A stretch of 64,000 bases of DNA from Epichloe hybrida (taxonomy: Eukaryota > Ascomycota > Sordariomycetes > Hypocreales > Clavicipitaceae): assembly GCA_019022495.1 (NCBI GenBank), contig JAFEKR010000010.1, positions 124,001 to 188,000 of the forward strand. Direction: 5' to 3'. Below are positions 1-10,426 of this stretch, one piece after another. Made by a program: the position numbers and the translations under genes. Each line of letters opens with the position of its first letter. Within the stretch, counting starts at the first letter, position 1. A model generated the notes under the pieces. That model saw nothing but the letters and a program-made list of their open reading frames with translations, had not been told where the DNA came from and did no database searches.

Positions 1-899
1 AAGTTTCTCTAAAGGTTTTTTCTTACTAATTCTAATACTTATTAGTATAAATAAACCTTATAATTTAATTATTAAGCTTAGGCTATATAGTAATCTTTAA
101 GTCTAGTTAGGTAAGCTTTTCTTAGTTTTTTATAAGTATAAATAAATATAGCTATAGTTACCTTAGTAAACTATTTTTTTCTAGTTTTTTAAAAGCTATT
201 ACTAAAGGCTTTTAAGGTACCTTAGTATTAAAAAAAGTAAAGTAAGAAGTTTATCTTATTAATAGTCTAATATTTAATTTTATCCCCTTTTTAAGAAGGG
301 TTTAATCTTTATAAATAATTAGAATAAACTAAATAGTAGTATAATAATAGTATAATTTCTACGCTTATTAAGAGGGATAAATAGAATAAATAGGATAAAT
401 AATAAAAATAATAGAAAAAGGGTAAAAGAGGGAAAAATAGGCTATAAAGATAGTATAGATATAGAAGTAACTTAATGCCTAAAGCACTAAGGTATAAAAA
501 GCTATAAAAAAAAGAAAAAAAAAGGCTATAAAGAGAGTGTAAAGAGAGGTTATATAGGTTAGCTAGCTTAGCTAAGGATTATATTAATATTAGGTTTAAA
601 TAAAATACCTTATAGTAATAGATTTAGTTATTTAGTTAGTTTTCTTATAATAGATAATAAGATTAATAATTAACTAAATATCCTAAAGGCCTAAGAGTTA
701 ATAAATTAATCCCTTAGAAGTTTAATAAGCCTATAACTAGGATTCTAGTTTATTTTCCTTTAGTATACTCTATAGTTATATCTCTTTACTTAAATAGCTT
801 ATATAAGTTAGCTTAAGAGGTAAGGGGCTATATTATCTATAGAAATATCTTTTCTTATAATACTTAGCTTATTTATAGTTATAGTTAATTACTAATTAG
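1..899 (-). mobile_element. Copia family I, 5' internal part (RIP-decayed, runs off left edge)
   Basis: Read on the minus strand, this stretch matches the leader and 5' internal region of the two complete Copia I elements at 21611 and 53636. For example, the text near 240-300 is the complement of the text near 22670-22720. The pyrimidine-rich leader with repeated TTATCC-type units appears here in complement near 370-430. It is heavily AT-rich and has no open frame, consistent with RIP. Only the 5' end of the element is inside the window. Confidence 0.85.
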
Positions 900-1180
900 T
901 ATTAGTTATACTAAGGAATATTATACTAGTGTAAAAGGGTTAAATTTAATAATAGTAATTAAGTTAATAATAATAGCTAAGAAAAGAGAGAAAAAGAGAA
1001 ATCTAGCTAGAAGAGAAAGTAAGTAAAAAAAGGGAAAAGTAAGGTAATAATATAAAGCTACTATAAGCAGTGTAAGGTTATATATAATATAGCTAATCGC
1101 ATTATGTGTATCGCTTTAGTGGACCTACACTTTAGCCACGGCTAGACTAACTATTATCCGAGGGTCTGGAGGAAGCTACA
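900..1180 (-). repeat. 5' LTR of minus-strand Copia I
   Basis: This is the complement of the 286-290 bp Copia I LTR. The outer end reads GGAAGCTACA at 1171-1180, and the inner end TATTAGTTA starts at 900. The outermost 100 bases (about 1085-1180) keep GC-rich text while the inner part is AT-rich. The partner LTR lies outside the window, so no target duplication can be read. Confidence 0.85.
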
Positions 1181-1740
1181 TTAATATAAAGAGATTAAAT
1201 TATATAATTAAATCCTTAATTATAAGCTTAAGTAAAGATTTAGGATATAGCCTTTAGACTAATCCCTAGATAATAAGTAATCTTATAGTTTAGTAGCCCT
1301 TATACTTTTATAAGTAATATATAGGCCCTATTAGCTATAGTTAAGGTTTAAGCTATTATAAAAGAAGTAAAGATAGAAGTAACTAGGTAAGGGAAGTAGC
1401 TAGATAAGGTAAAAGCTAGCTAACTTTAGTAATAGTTATAGTACTAGTAGTAAAAGTAAGGAAAGAGAGAGAAACTAAAGAAGAGGTAAGCCTCTTATTT
1501 AACTTACCTAGTGAGACTATGACCCCGCTGGCTAATTACCCTCGTCCGGGGTCAGGGTGCAGGGGACATGACTTTTGAGCTCGACCTCCGTAAACGCGTG
1601 GAAATGCCTCGCAGTATGTGCACGGAGTACGAGGTCCAAATTACATTTCCATCCATTGGGACTTGAGACGGAACAAGGCCAGAGAAATACACCAATGAAT
1701 GACAAGAGGAAGAGGAGCAGGCAATTGTACTCATGTAATT
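1181..1740. other. RIP-affected flank passing into GC-balanced island
   Basis: The stretch 1181-1510 is AT-rich, low-complexity sequence with no recognisable domain. GC-balanced sequence starts sharply near 1511. A small inverted pair GACCCCG (1521-1527) and CGGGGTC (1547-1553) sits at this boundary. I see no convincing gene. Confidence 0.5.
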
Positions 1741-1749
1741 GTAATTGTT

Positions 1750-2094
1750 TGTAATTGTTTTGTTTATTTTTATATCTAACTTATAATTAAAGATATTATC
1801 CTATAAATTCGTAATCTTATAGAGTAAAATTCTAAGATAAATACTATACAAAAAAGTAGGTCTAAAAGTGGATTGTAAGCCGTAAATTAGAAAACAATAT
1901 TTTTACCTGTTTTTACTGCTAAAATGTAATTATTTTTAGTATTTCTAATTACGGACAGAGGGTCCATTTTTAGACCCACTTTTTTGTATAGTATTTATCC
2001 TAGAATTTTACTCTATAAGATATTGTGATTTATAGGATAATATCTTTAATTATAAGTTAGATATTAATTATTTAAGAAAAACGAACAATTACAA
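1750..2094. mobile_element. MITE-like palindromic element with ~100-bp terminal inverted repeats
   Basis: The left arm (about 1772-1876) and right arm (about 1970-2065) are near-perfect inverted copies. TATCTAACTTATAATTAAAG on the left reappears as its complement on the right. Weaker TTGTAATTGTT-type outer repeats lie near 1750 and 2090. Possible flanking direct repeats ATGTAATTG occur at about 1733 and 2095. There is no open frame. The size and structure fit a non-autonomous DNA transposon, but the exact ends are uncertain. Confidence 0.75.
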
Positions 2095-2159
2095 GATGTA
2101 ATTGTTTACAATCCTCTGAAGAGGAGGGAAACGAGCGGAAGGCAAGGTGCTTTGGCGAG

Positions 2160-2222
2160 GGAATACGGAGTAACGTTTCCATGGAATAATGGAGTGTCGT
2201 ACGGATTACTCTGTACTCCGTA
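2160..2222. mobile_element. 63-bp palindromic insertion with 8-bp direct repeats
   Basis: The segment begins near AATACGGAGTA and ends with its complement TACTCCGTA(TT). It is flanked on both sides by the direct repeat TTGGCGAG (2152-2159 and 2223-2230). An 8-bp duplication around a terminal inverted repeat is what a hAT-type cut-and-paste insertion leaves, so this could be a minimal non-autonomous element. Confidence 0.6.
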
Positions 2223-2230
2223 TTGGCGAG

Positions 2231-3001
2231 CGAAGTAATAATATTACGGCACCGGCGACGGCAGTTGAGCCGACAACACGGTCAATGAGATTAGTAGTAC
2301 CTGGATAACCTCTGCCCCCGGCGGTACTTACTACTACTGGCACTAGCTCTCATTGGAGAACAAGCGCTCCTATCTTGGAAACCCTCATCAGCCAACCAGC
2401 CCAATTTCAATTGCAGCAGGAGCTGCTTTCGTCGGACCCGCCGGCGCTTTCGTCCTCGCTATCGCGGCCCTGGTCGTTGTCGTTGTGTAAAGAGTGTCCG
2501 GCGATTGAACAAACGGGCAAGGCCATGCCCGAACTTCTCTTTCTCTTCTCGTGTCTGACCCCCTCCATGTAATAGAAGCTGATCTGGAAACAGTCCACGA
2601 TCCTGTCCTTACCTCTTTTTCCTTTCTAGAGCAGGGTTTGTACATCATTATGCGCACGCCAGATGGTCACGTGTTGCCTGTAAATGAACAATGTTGCGGG
2701 AAGATAAACGCCTGGCATACGCATACATAGTTGTAATTGAAAGGGACTTCTTTCCACGCCCAGCCGTACGCTTGACTGTCTGCAATGATGTAATTCCCGA
2801 CGTCGAATGTCAAGATATATACATATATAGTATGTACGTCATGCCCAAATCAATGATGCAAAACCTCTGATAGCACCCGGTTATGAACAATACATGTTGA
2901 ACACCATGATCGCCGTCCACTGAACCAGTTGGATGAAAGAAAGAGCAACAGAACCCCCCGCCGAAAAAAAAGAAAAACAAGGCATATATTCAAAAGCAAC
3001 G
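2231..3001. other. Intergenic region, 3' side of the phosphodiesterase gene
   Basis: This is GC-balanced sequence downstream of the minus-strand gene that ends at 3002. It presumably includes that gene's 3' UTR. Short frames exist on both strands near 2375-2657, but they have neither start context nor family-like sequence. I see nothing else. Confidence 0.5.
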
Positions 3002-5332
3002 CTAACCTGACAACGTAATCGTATCCCACACACCTCCCACCTTGTCCGTGAGCCAATCCCACCACCCCTTCACCTTGGCCCCTATAGACCCATCTGCTTT
3101 CTCCTCATTCTCCCCGTTAGTAGTCCCAGTCTGCGCGGGTGTCGGGACAGGAGAACTACTTGCTTTGACGGGCCGCTCAGGGCTATCCTCACGTGAAGTG
3201 TTTGAGACGGCAGGTTTCACAGGACGAGCGGGGGGGACGAATTCTGTGGGACGAATGGTACTCGAGGGGGGAGGATCCGCGGGTTCCTGCTGTTGACTTC
3301 CGGGCCCGTGACTACCCACGGGTTTGAAAGGGAGCCGAAGCGTACCGTTGTTGGGCTGAGGCTGGATACCTAGCGAGTCACAGAGGATATTGTAGACGTC
3401 AATGTTTTCTGGAAACCATGTTAGTTGCAGTTGGAGAATGTAAAAACAAAAAACCCCCCATTTTTGCTCAAGTGACGTACGGAATGGCTCAATCATGCTG
3501 TTGGCAGGGTGGGGGAACGCTGGCCCTCTGGCGATGAAAATGGCCCTCATGAGGGGATGTTGGTGATCGTAGCCGTGGAGGCCACGGGGGTGATATACCT
3601 GGCCTTTCGCTTTGGCCTCACCGACTACAAATTCGTGTTTCTGGACAATGGCCCAGCCTGTCTTGGGGACGATCCAGAGCGGCGCGATGCGGCGGTTTTT
3701 GGAGAAGTGGTATTTCGCCGGCATGTCCACGTCCCGGAGGTAGACGTCAAAGTTGGTGTTTGACTTGGCCTTTTCTTTGAGTTGGTCGTATAGCACTTGT
3801 GTGTCCTTCTCGTCCTTTGGTCGCAGCCCGTAGAGAGGCCATCCATCAGTGTGTTCTATCTTGGAAGTGTCGACCAGTTCTTCTAGCTGCAGGAGTCGCG
3901 AGGTATCCGTGGTTGCCATGCCGTGGTCGGACACCACGATGATGTTGACAATGTCGGTGAGGTTACGGGCTTCGAGGCCCCTGAATAGGTTGCCGAGCAT
4001 GGTGTCGACGCTTTGAATCGTCGACCTGATTTCCGTGCTGTTTGGTCCGTATTTGTGCCCGTCGGAATCTACGTTGGGCACATAGGCTGCTATCAACTGC
4101 GGCCGGGTGTCCTTTTTCTCGAGAGAGGGCGTCGTGGAGGGGGCCGGCATGTCGAGGAACCCCAGGATCCGGGACACCTTGCTATCGAGGGCCTCTTTCC
4201 CATTGAACTTGTCGACGATGCTGGCAAACATGCCCTGGATGGGGGCCTCGCTGCCTGGCCACATGTGCACGGCGGTGCGGATGCCTTGCTTCTCGGCCGA
4301 CACCCAAAAAGGCTCTCCTGCCCACCATTTCGCGTCCAGACTTCGAGCAGGGTCTTTGTAGTAGAACTCGGCCTGCAGGTCGGGGTCCCAGAACGAGTTG
4401 CCTACGATGCCGTGTGCTTCTGGGTACAGCCCCGTGGCCAAGGAATAGTGATTGGGGAACGTCAACGACGGAAAAGAAGGAGTCATGTACTGCGGTGATA
4501 CACCTTCTTTGACAAGAGCACCGAGCCTTGGCGTTAACCCTCGATTTAGAAAATCAGCCCGGAACCCGTCTAGGCTGAGAATGATTGTGGTTGGCGCAAA
4601 CAGAGTCGTGCCGTTGCTGACGAGGTGTTGCTTGGTGGTTGCCCTCTTGCGATTCCGCGACAGCTTCCACGAGATGAGGACTAGAATGGTGAATCCGATG
4701 GCGATGAGAGCATGTATGAAGATCCATCTTCGCCAGCTGCGGCCCCGTTTGCCTCGTGCCTGGGCTACCAAACTGAGGCGGCGTCGGTCGGCCTCCTCGC
4801 TGTCCTCGCGCTCCGTGCTTTCGCCGGTTGAGGAGCTTCCGTCCTTCATGCCGCCCTCTTCCATCTCGTACATGAGTTCGCCGTCTTCGCCATGGCGGGC
4901 GTTGTCTAGTACTCTGTTTCGCTTCTGTTTACGTCTGGCCCGTCGTGCTTGTTTCTTTTCGGCCACCAGGTTCTCCATGGATGCATTTGGCGAAGTCGGT
5001 TGTGATGAGCTCGGTCGGCGGCCGAACATCTTCAGCGGATTGGGAACAGAGAGTCCGGAGCCGCGGCGCTGTCGCTCCTGTTTCTGTCTCGTGGTCGTCA
5101 CCAATCGGTCGAGTTCCTCCTCCTCCATCAAGACAATGCTGTCGGCGGCGCGCAATTCGCGGCTATTCCGCGCACGGAGCTGCAACTGGTCATCGTCGCT
5201 GTCTGTGTCTTGGTCGCTTCGGGAATGGACAGAGGATGCGTCGTCGTCGTAGGCCATGGGCGACAGCAAGCCGGCGCTGTCTCTGCGGTCGGCCATGGAC
5301 TGGTGGTTCGTGTCGAGTCTGTTTCGCGACAT
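3002..5332 (-). CDS. Ectonucleotide pyrophosphatase/phosphodiesterase (NPP) family, type II membrane protein
   Basis: This predicted phosphodiesterase hydrolyses nucleotide phosphodiester or pyrophosphate bonds. Residues 1-200 are a polar, acidic and basic tail. One membrane segment follows (W203-W222), then the catalytic domain, so the topology should be type II with the enzyme in the secretory lumen or outside the cell. Metal and catalytic residues are visible: D255 (LSLDGFRADF), nucleophile T291 (SFPSLTFPNHYSLATGLYP), D422 and H426 (VDSDGHKYG), D469/H470 (VVSDHGM) and H586 (GLHGYDH). Residues 618-641 of the uninterrupted frame come from a 72-bp intron (3409-3480). It has a GTACGT donor, CTAAC branch and CAG acceptor, and removing it joins ...PF to QNIDVYNILCDSLG, the conserved family text. 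The mature protein is about 752 aa. The C-terminal ~90 residues are Pro/Ser-rich. The start is the first ATG, in a typical acidic SYDDDASS-like fungal N-terminus. The family is certain; the substrate is unknown. Confidence 0.95.
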   Translation of the reverse strand: MSRNRLDTNHQSMADRRDSAGLLSPMAYDDDASSVHSRSDQDTDSDDDQLQLRARNSRELRAADSIVLMEEEELDRLVTTTRQKQERQRRGSGLSVPNPLKMFGRRPSSSQPTSPNASMENLVAEKKQARRARRKQKRNRVLDNARHGEDGELMYEMEEGGMKDGSSSTGESTEREDSEEADRRRLSLVAQARGKRGRSWRRWIFIHALIAIGFTILVLISWKLSRNRKRATTKQHLVSNGTTLFAPTTIILSLDGFRADFLNRGLTPRLGALVKEGVSPQYMTPSFPSLTFPNHYSLATGLYPEAHGIVGNSFWDPDLQAEFYYKDPARSLDAKWWAGEPFWVSAEKQGIRTAVHMWPGSEAPIQGMFASIVDKFNGKEALDSKVSRILGFLDMPAPSTTPSLEKKDTRPQLIAAYVPNVDSDGHKYGPNSTEIRSTIQSVDTMLGNLFRGLEARNLTDIVNIIVVSDHGMATTDTSRLLQLEELVDTSKIEHTDGWPLYGLRPKDEKDTQVLYDQLKEKAKSNTNFDVYLRDVDMPAKYHFSKNRRIAPLWIVPKTGWAIVQKHEFVVGEAKAKGQVYHPRGLHGYDHQHPLMRAIFIARGPAFPHPANSMIEPFRTSLEQKWGVFCFYILQLQLTWFPENIDVYNILCDSLGIQPQPNNGTLRLPFKPVGSHGPGSQQQEPADPPPSSTIRPTEFVPPARPVKPAVSNTSREDSPERPVKASSSPVPTPAQTGTTNGENEEKADGSIGAKVKGWWDWLTDKVGGVWDTITLSG
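3409..3480 (-). other. Intron of the NPP gene, length divisible by three and stop-free
   Basis: On the minus strand the intron begins GTACGTCACT and ends CTAACATGGTTTCCAG. It is 72 bp and phase 1, and it contains no in-frame stop, so an unspliced message would add 24 residues. Splicing restores the conserved residues around FQNIDVYN. Confidence 0.9.
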
Positions 5333-6198
5333 GTTGTCTGGACTCTGAAAGAGTGTCTATGAGTCGCGCGAGAGTACCATTGATGAAAGTCCAGACAAGC
5401 CAAGTGCAGGCTGTCGAGTTACGATGGACGGGACGAGGGGATTCAAGCGACTGAAAGAAGGTAGGCGCTCACTCAGAGTCTGGGGTGGCTGACTGGATCG
5501 AGGATTGGATGGCCCCTTTTAGTGGGTCTTCCCGACCGATCAGACGATTTGATTTGCTTCGATAGGGTGTTTGCTCCTTACTGTATATAAATCTGTACAT
5601 AGAAAGTTTAGGTACCTCTTCCGTTTTTAGCTTAGTCACGGATTACTGCTGCGCCTTTAAATCAAACACGTGTCTATCAGACTATCAGACATCTTCTCTC
5701 CTGGCCGGCAGACGTCCCCGACAGACAGTGGGTGATGTAAGACGTCTCACTGACGAGATTGACAAATGCCCAAGTCGACATAGCGTTGAGCGAGTGGCAT
5801 CAAAGTAGAGATATGAGACGGTCTCCTCTTCAGTGAGCTGTGCCTGAGTAGTGCCTCAGCGAGAGTGGCCAAAGGCGGCGACGTGAAATGTTAGTTTTTC
5901 CCCGCCTAATAATACCGTTGAGTGCTCTCTTCAAACCACTCATTTCTTGTACAGTTCATCCACATCATGTAAGTCAAGCATATGGTAGCTTGATCTCCTG
6001 AGTGAGACAAATTGTACCCGTCAGTCGGTGCTAACGAAAAGCATTCGTAAAGAAACCCCTCCCAAAGCCACATGCGATGCGCTGCTTCCTAGGCAGACCA
6101 TGAAACCAAGAATGTATTCCAATACGAAAATTGGGACAAAAACGCCAACCCACCAAACTCATATTCCCAATGCTTCACATGTTCAAATCAACCTCTTG
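5333..6198. promoter_or_regulatory. Upstream region of the NPP gene and intergenic space
   Basis: This is GC-balanced sequence with no convincing gene. A TATATA element on the minus strand near 5583-5592 lies about 250 bases upstream of the NPP start and could be its TATA box. The right part (about 5900-6198) is probably the 3' flank of the truncated minus-strand frame at 6199. Confidence 0.4.
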
Positions 6199-6441
6199 CT
6201 ATCTTGTTCTTGAAGGCGCCGACTCAATTGGCATCTCTTCCAACAGAGCGCTGCTACGTGTATTTGTGCTCTGGCGTGGCCAGCCAATTGGCATAGTAGA
6301 CATCCTTTTTGGGGTGTCAACACTCTCGCTGCGAACACGGCCGATCTTGACAGCGTTGCCTTCAATCGCTCGGCTCTTTTCCACTACAATATACGTGGGA
6401 GTTCGCTTGCTGGTGGTGCGGATTCCTCCGGCCTTTTTAAT
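6199..6441 (-). pseudogene. 3' stub of an unrecognised protein-coding gene, cut by AT-rich DNA
   Basis: A minus-strand frame with ordinary codon use is open from the AT-rich boundary (about 6441) to a stop at 6199-6201, about 79 codons. It is rich in Arg, Ser and Thr (for example KRTPTYIVVEKSRAIEGN) and ends SAPSRTR, like a disordered C-terminal tail. The frame has no start codon of its own. Upstream, the sequence turns abruptly into RIP-decayed AT-rich DNA, so the rest of the gene was lost to insertion, deletion or RIP. I do not recognise the family. It could also be a chance frame. Confidence 0.4.
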
Positions 6442-6964
6442 TACCCTATATAGCTTAATAAAGCTATAGAAAATAAGTTTTACTTATTCTTAAAAATAAT
6501 ACTAAGACTTACTTTTATATAATATACTATACTTATTATAAGAGCTTTAATAACTCCAATAACCTTGACTACTATTATTACTTACTTACTATTATTATTT
6601 ACTTACTATTATTACTTACTTACTATCATTACTATTCTTTTACTTTTATTATTATTTTAAAAAAAAAAGATAAAAAAGAAAACATTTTTATAATATTAAT
6701 ATTTATAAAAACCTTAAAATAGTAAATAATATAATAAGAAGGTTTTTCTTTAAGTTATATTAGTAAAATAAAGTATTAAGTTAAATAGTATTATTAAAAA
6801 GGTATAATCTTATATATAACCTTACTTAGTTATAGTAAAACTATTAGAATAAAATAATATTATAAATTCTATAACTAATTAAATAAAATAGATAGTAATA
6901 AAAGCTTTCATATAACTAGCTTTCTTTTAATCTTAGTAATACTAATAACTAATAAAAAGTCTAA

Positions 6965-7144
6965 TACTACATTTGTAGTATTTGTAGTTAGTGTAGTTTA
7001 GGGAAAAAAACTTGTATTATATTGTATTGTAGTTTTTGTTCACTTATAGTTAGTATAGTTTGTAGTGTATTGTAGTTTGTAGTGTAGTTATTACACTACA
7101 CTACAAAAACTACACTACACTACACATTGTAGTGCAATACTCTG
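6965..7144. mobile_element. hAT-type MITE copy (TAGTG-rich family)
   Basis: This stretch is built of repeated GTAGTGTAGTTT/AAACTACACTAC motifs in inverted arrangement. It ends GTGCAATACTCTG, the same terminus as the better-preserved copy at 17316-17778. The left end is decayed. Confidence 0.6.
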
Positions 7145-7760
7145 ACTCTAATGACTTAAATTCTAACTTAATAAACCTATATTTAGAAATAATACTAGGT
7201 CCACTTTTATTTAATATACTATAATTATTATAAGAGCTCTAATAACTTTAACAACTTTAATAACCTTAATTACTATTAGTTAAATCTATCTATGGTAATA
7301 ATACTAGGCCTTACTTTTATTTAATATACTATAATTATTATTAGAGCTTTAATAACTTTAATAACCTTAATTACTATTAGTTAAACCTATCTATAGAAAT
7401 AATACTAGGCCTTACTTTTATTTTATATACTTTAATTATTATAGTAACTATAATAACTTTAATAACCTTACTTATATATTATAATTAGTTTAACTTATTT
7501 TTAAAGATAATACTAAGGCTTACTTTTTAATAATATATTATAATTACTATAACTAGTATTACTATAATTAGTATTACTAATTTACTATAATATTAAAAAA
7601 TATAAAAGAGAAAAGAATTTTATTTTATTAATGTTTTAAAAAACTTAAAAATATTATATAACTTAAAAATTTAGCTTTTTTATAGTAATGTACTTATACT
7701 TACTAGTATTTATATTTTATTTATTTATAAGTTATTTATTTCTAATTAAAGTTTAACATT

Positions 7761-7950
7761 AATAATATTATAAGTAATATAAGTAATATAAGTAATATAA
7801 GTAATATAAGTAATATTAGTAATATAAGTAATATTAGTAATATAAGTAATATTAGTAATATAAGTAATATTAGTAATATAAGTAATATTAGTAATATAAG
7901 TAATATTAGTAATATAAGTAATATTAGTAATATAAGTAATATTAGTAGTT
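7761..7950. repeat. 9/18-bp AT minisatellite
   Basis: About twenty head-to-tail units of AGTAATATA alternate with AGTAATATT, making an effective 18-bp period. It is a simple tandem repeat inside RIP-decayed DNA. Confidence 0.9.
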
Positions 7951-8284
7951 TATTTCATTTAATTACTTTAGTTTAAGTTTTTTTTAATAAAAAGTAATAG
8001 TAATAATTTCTAGAAATATGAAATAATAAGTAATAGTAGTAAATAATATAATAAGAAGGTTTTTCTTAAAGTTATATTAGTAAAATAAAGTATTAAGTAT
8101 AATAGTATTATTAAAAAGGTATAATGTTATATATAACCCTAGTTATAGTAAAATCCGTAAAATAGTATAATATTATAAATTAGATAACTAATTAGGTAAA
8201 ATAGGTAATAATAAAAGCTTCTATATAACTAGCATCCTTATAATAATAATAACTAATAAAAAGTCTTACTTTTTTTTTACCTAA

Positions 8285-8462
8285 TAATATATTTATAGTG
8301 TTTGTAGTTAGTGTAGTTTAGGAAAAAAAATTTATAGTGTATTGTATTATAGTTTTTTTTAGCTTATAATTAGTATAGTTTATAATGTAGTGTAGTTTGT
8401 AGTGTAGTAACTACATTACACTACAAAAACTACACTACACTACACATTGTAGTGCAATACTC
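8285..8462. mobile_element. hAT-type MITE copy (TAGTG-rich family)
   Basis: This is the second member of the direct duplication pair, with the same GTAGTG-rich inverted arms. It ends GTGCAATACTCT just before the LTR-like element that starts at 8469. Confidence 0.6.
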
Positions 8463-8468
8463 TAATAG

Positions 8469-10214
8469 TGTTATGGACTGGCCCCTAGGCAACTATAATA
8501 GGGCGTTAATATAATATTAAGAAACTTAAGGAAAGGAAGAAGAAAGGTAAAAGACTTGTCCTTACTAGTGTCTCTTATACCCCTTAGTTACCTTATATTA
8601 GCCCCCTTTCTAGCCTTACTTATTTATACTATAGTAAATACTTAAGTAAAGCTTAAGCCCTTATATATACCCTTACTCCTCCCCCTCTTTTACTAACCTT
8701 AACTATAGTTCTCTTACTATTATATAAGTTATATATAATGTAAAAACATATTATTACTATTTATAGGCTATTAATTTATTAGGATATATATAGGTATTAC
8801 CTTACCTCTAATATAATATAACGGCTATTAATTAGTATCTATCTCTAGGCAATATATATAATATATTCTCCTAGCCTTATATTATTATTATAATAACCCT
8901 AGCCTTACCCTTACTAGTTTATAACTTATTCCCTATAGGTATAATCCCTTACTAAAACTATCCTATTTATTTTAATTATATAACCTTACTTTCCTTATAT
9001 AATTACCTTTCCTTAAATATTATAGCACTATTACTTCTTTTTATTTTATTATCTAAAATACCCTTTATTCCCTTATTAAACTCTTACTAAATATACCTTA
9101 ATATAGTATTACTAGTTATATTCCCTTATATAGTATAGCTACTTTTACTATACTAACTATAAGGTTTATTAGTAAGTTTCTTATTAAAGGGAACTTAAAT
9201 AGTAAGAAGTATATTACTTCTAAGGTAGTGTTTTAACCCTATAGGCTATATATTAAGAGATACCTTACTATAAGTATATTAGATTATTACCTTTCTAAAA
9301 GTAATAAGTCTTACTCTTTATATTAGTAAAACTATATAACCTATATTTAGTTAACTAGGTTTTTATTTACTAACCCTTAACTTCATTATTATCTAAAGGA
9401 TATTAAAGCTATAATTACCTTAGGTATATATATTATTACCCCTAGTATTACTAAGACTATAATAACTAAAAAGAAAATACTAATACTCTTCTAGAGCTTT
9501 TAAGCTTTTATTAGCTAATAGACTATACTTCTAAACTAAGCTTAGTTTAATCTAGCACTAGTTTATTTAGCCCTTAGGCTATTTCCCTTTACTAACTCCC
9601 TTACTATAAATATAACTAAACTTAAGGTTATTCCCTTTAGAAATAGTAATCTCTTTAGTAAATATAGTATAGAAAACTTTATATAGTAAGTTACTAGTAT
9701 TTTATTCTAGTAAAACTAGTAGCTTATAGGTAGTATAAACTCTATATACTAAGAATTTTAAGATTAGTTTATATGCTTTTTAAGGCTTTCTTACCTTATT
9801 ACTATAGTAATAACTAAAGCTATTTATAATATATTAAATCTAGTAATAATTTACCTTCTTATTACTACTAAGAATATTCTCATCTTAGGACCTAATTTAG
9901 TTTAACTAATTATTATACTAATTATACTATAAGTAATAGTAGTTATCCTAGAAGTAAGGCGCCCTTAGCTTATACCTATTTTATACCTCTTAATTACTAG
10001 TTCTCTCTTACTATCTAGTATTAAGGTAATTATTAAGTTTATTATAATATAGTCCTTATCCCTAGTAAATATAAGGTAACTTTAATTACTATTTTATTTA
10101 AAGATAATAATTACTTTACTAATAACTATAATATAGTAAATAAAGGATTTTAAGTATATTTTAGTAGTAAATAAGAAGTAATAAGTTATAAGATAAGTAT
10201 ACCTTATATACTAG
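8469..10214 (+). mobile_element. LTR-type element relic, 5' end (same family as 62665-64000)
   Basis: It begins TGTTATGGACTGGCCCCTAGG, and the same start occurs at 62665 in the same orientation. The two copies stay alignable for over 1 kb (for example TTATATATACCCTTACT, then the AGGGAA.CT.AATA motif near 9190 and 63500). A TATATA motif about 190 bp in suits a promoter inside an LTR. The interior is too RIP-decayed to name a protein. The end of the LTR and of the element were not found. The orientation is inferred only from the TG start and TATA. Confidence 0.55.
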
Positions 10215-10219
10215 TAAAA

Positions 10220-10421
10220 TGTGAGGCCCCACTCACAACAACACCCGTAATCACCAGTGCACCCCGCGGGCAGGCCATGTCCTAGGGCTAGGTCCACGTG
10301 ACACTAGCGAGCTACTAGCTATAAGCTAGCAACTCGCACGCATAACACACTTAGACTTAGCAAGCTTTAGTCAATATACCAGAGCCCCTATACCTCTTGC
10401 CTAGCTACCATTGTTCTCACA
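10220..10421. mobile_element. Solo LTR, 202 bp, with TAAAA target duplication
   Basis: This is a GC-rich patch inside AT-rich DNA. It starts TGTGAGGCCCC and ends TTGTTCTCACA, so the termini are TGTGAG/CTCACA, and it is flanked by TAAAA at 10215-10219 and 10422-10426. It shows little RIP, so it is a late insertion or too short to attract RIP. Confidence 0.85.
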
Positions 10422-10426
10422 TAAAA

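Larger units (their letters stand above)
6442..8463. repeat. RIP-decayed AT-rich repeat block with ~110-bp tandem units
   Basis: The recurrent text AATACTARGRCTTACTTT followed by TAATATACTATA..TTATTA recurs near 6490, 7185, 7293, 7402 and 7505, giving tandem units of about 110 bp between 7180 and 7560. A larger direct duplication pairs about 6715-7144 with about 8037-8462. Both copies start near AATAATATAATAAGAAGG and end in a hAT-type MITE end. There is no coding sequence. Confidence 0.7.

Noticed and set aside
2388..2657. 89-codon minus-strand frame and its neighbours
   Set aside because: Several overlapping frames of similar length occur on both strands. None has convincing start context or family-like sequence.
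4013..5252. Long plus-strand frames opposite the NPP gene
   Set aside because: They are antisense shadows of a clearly conserved minus-strand enzyme and contain no family motifs.
7761..7950. CRISPR-like array
   Set aside because: The units are contiguous 9-bp AT repeats without spacers, and the genome is eukaryotic.
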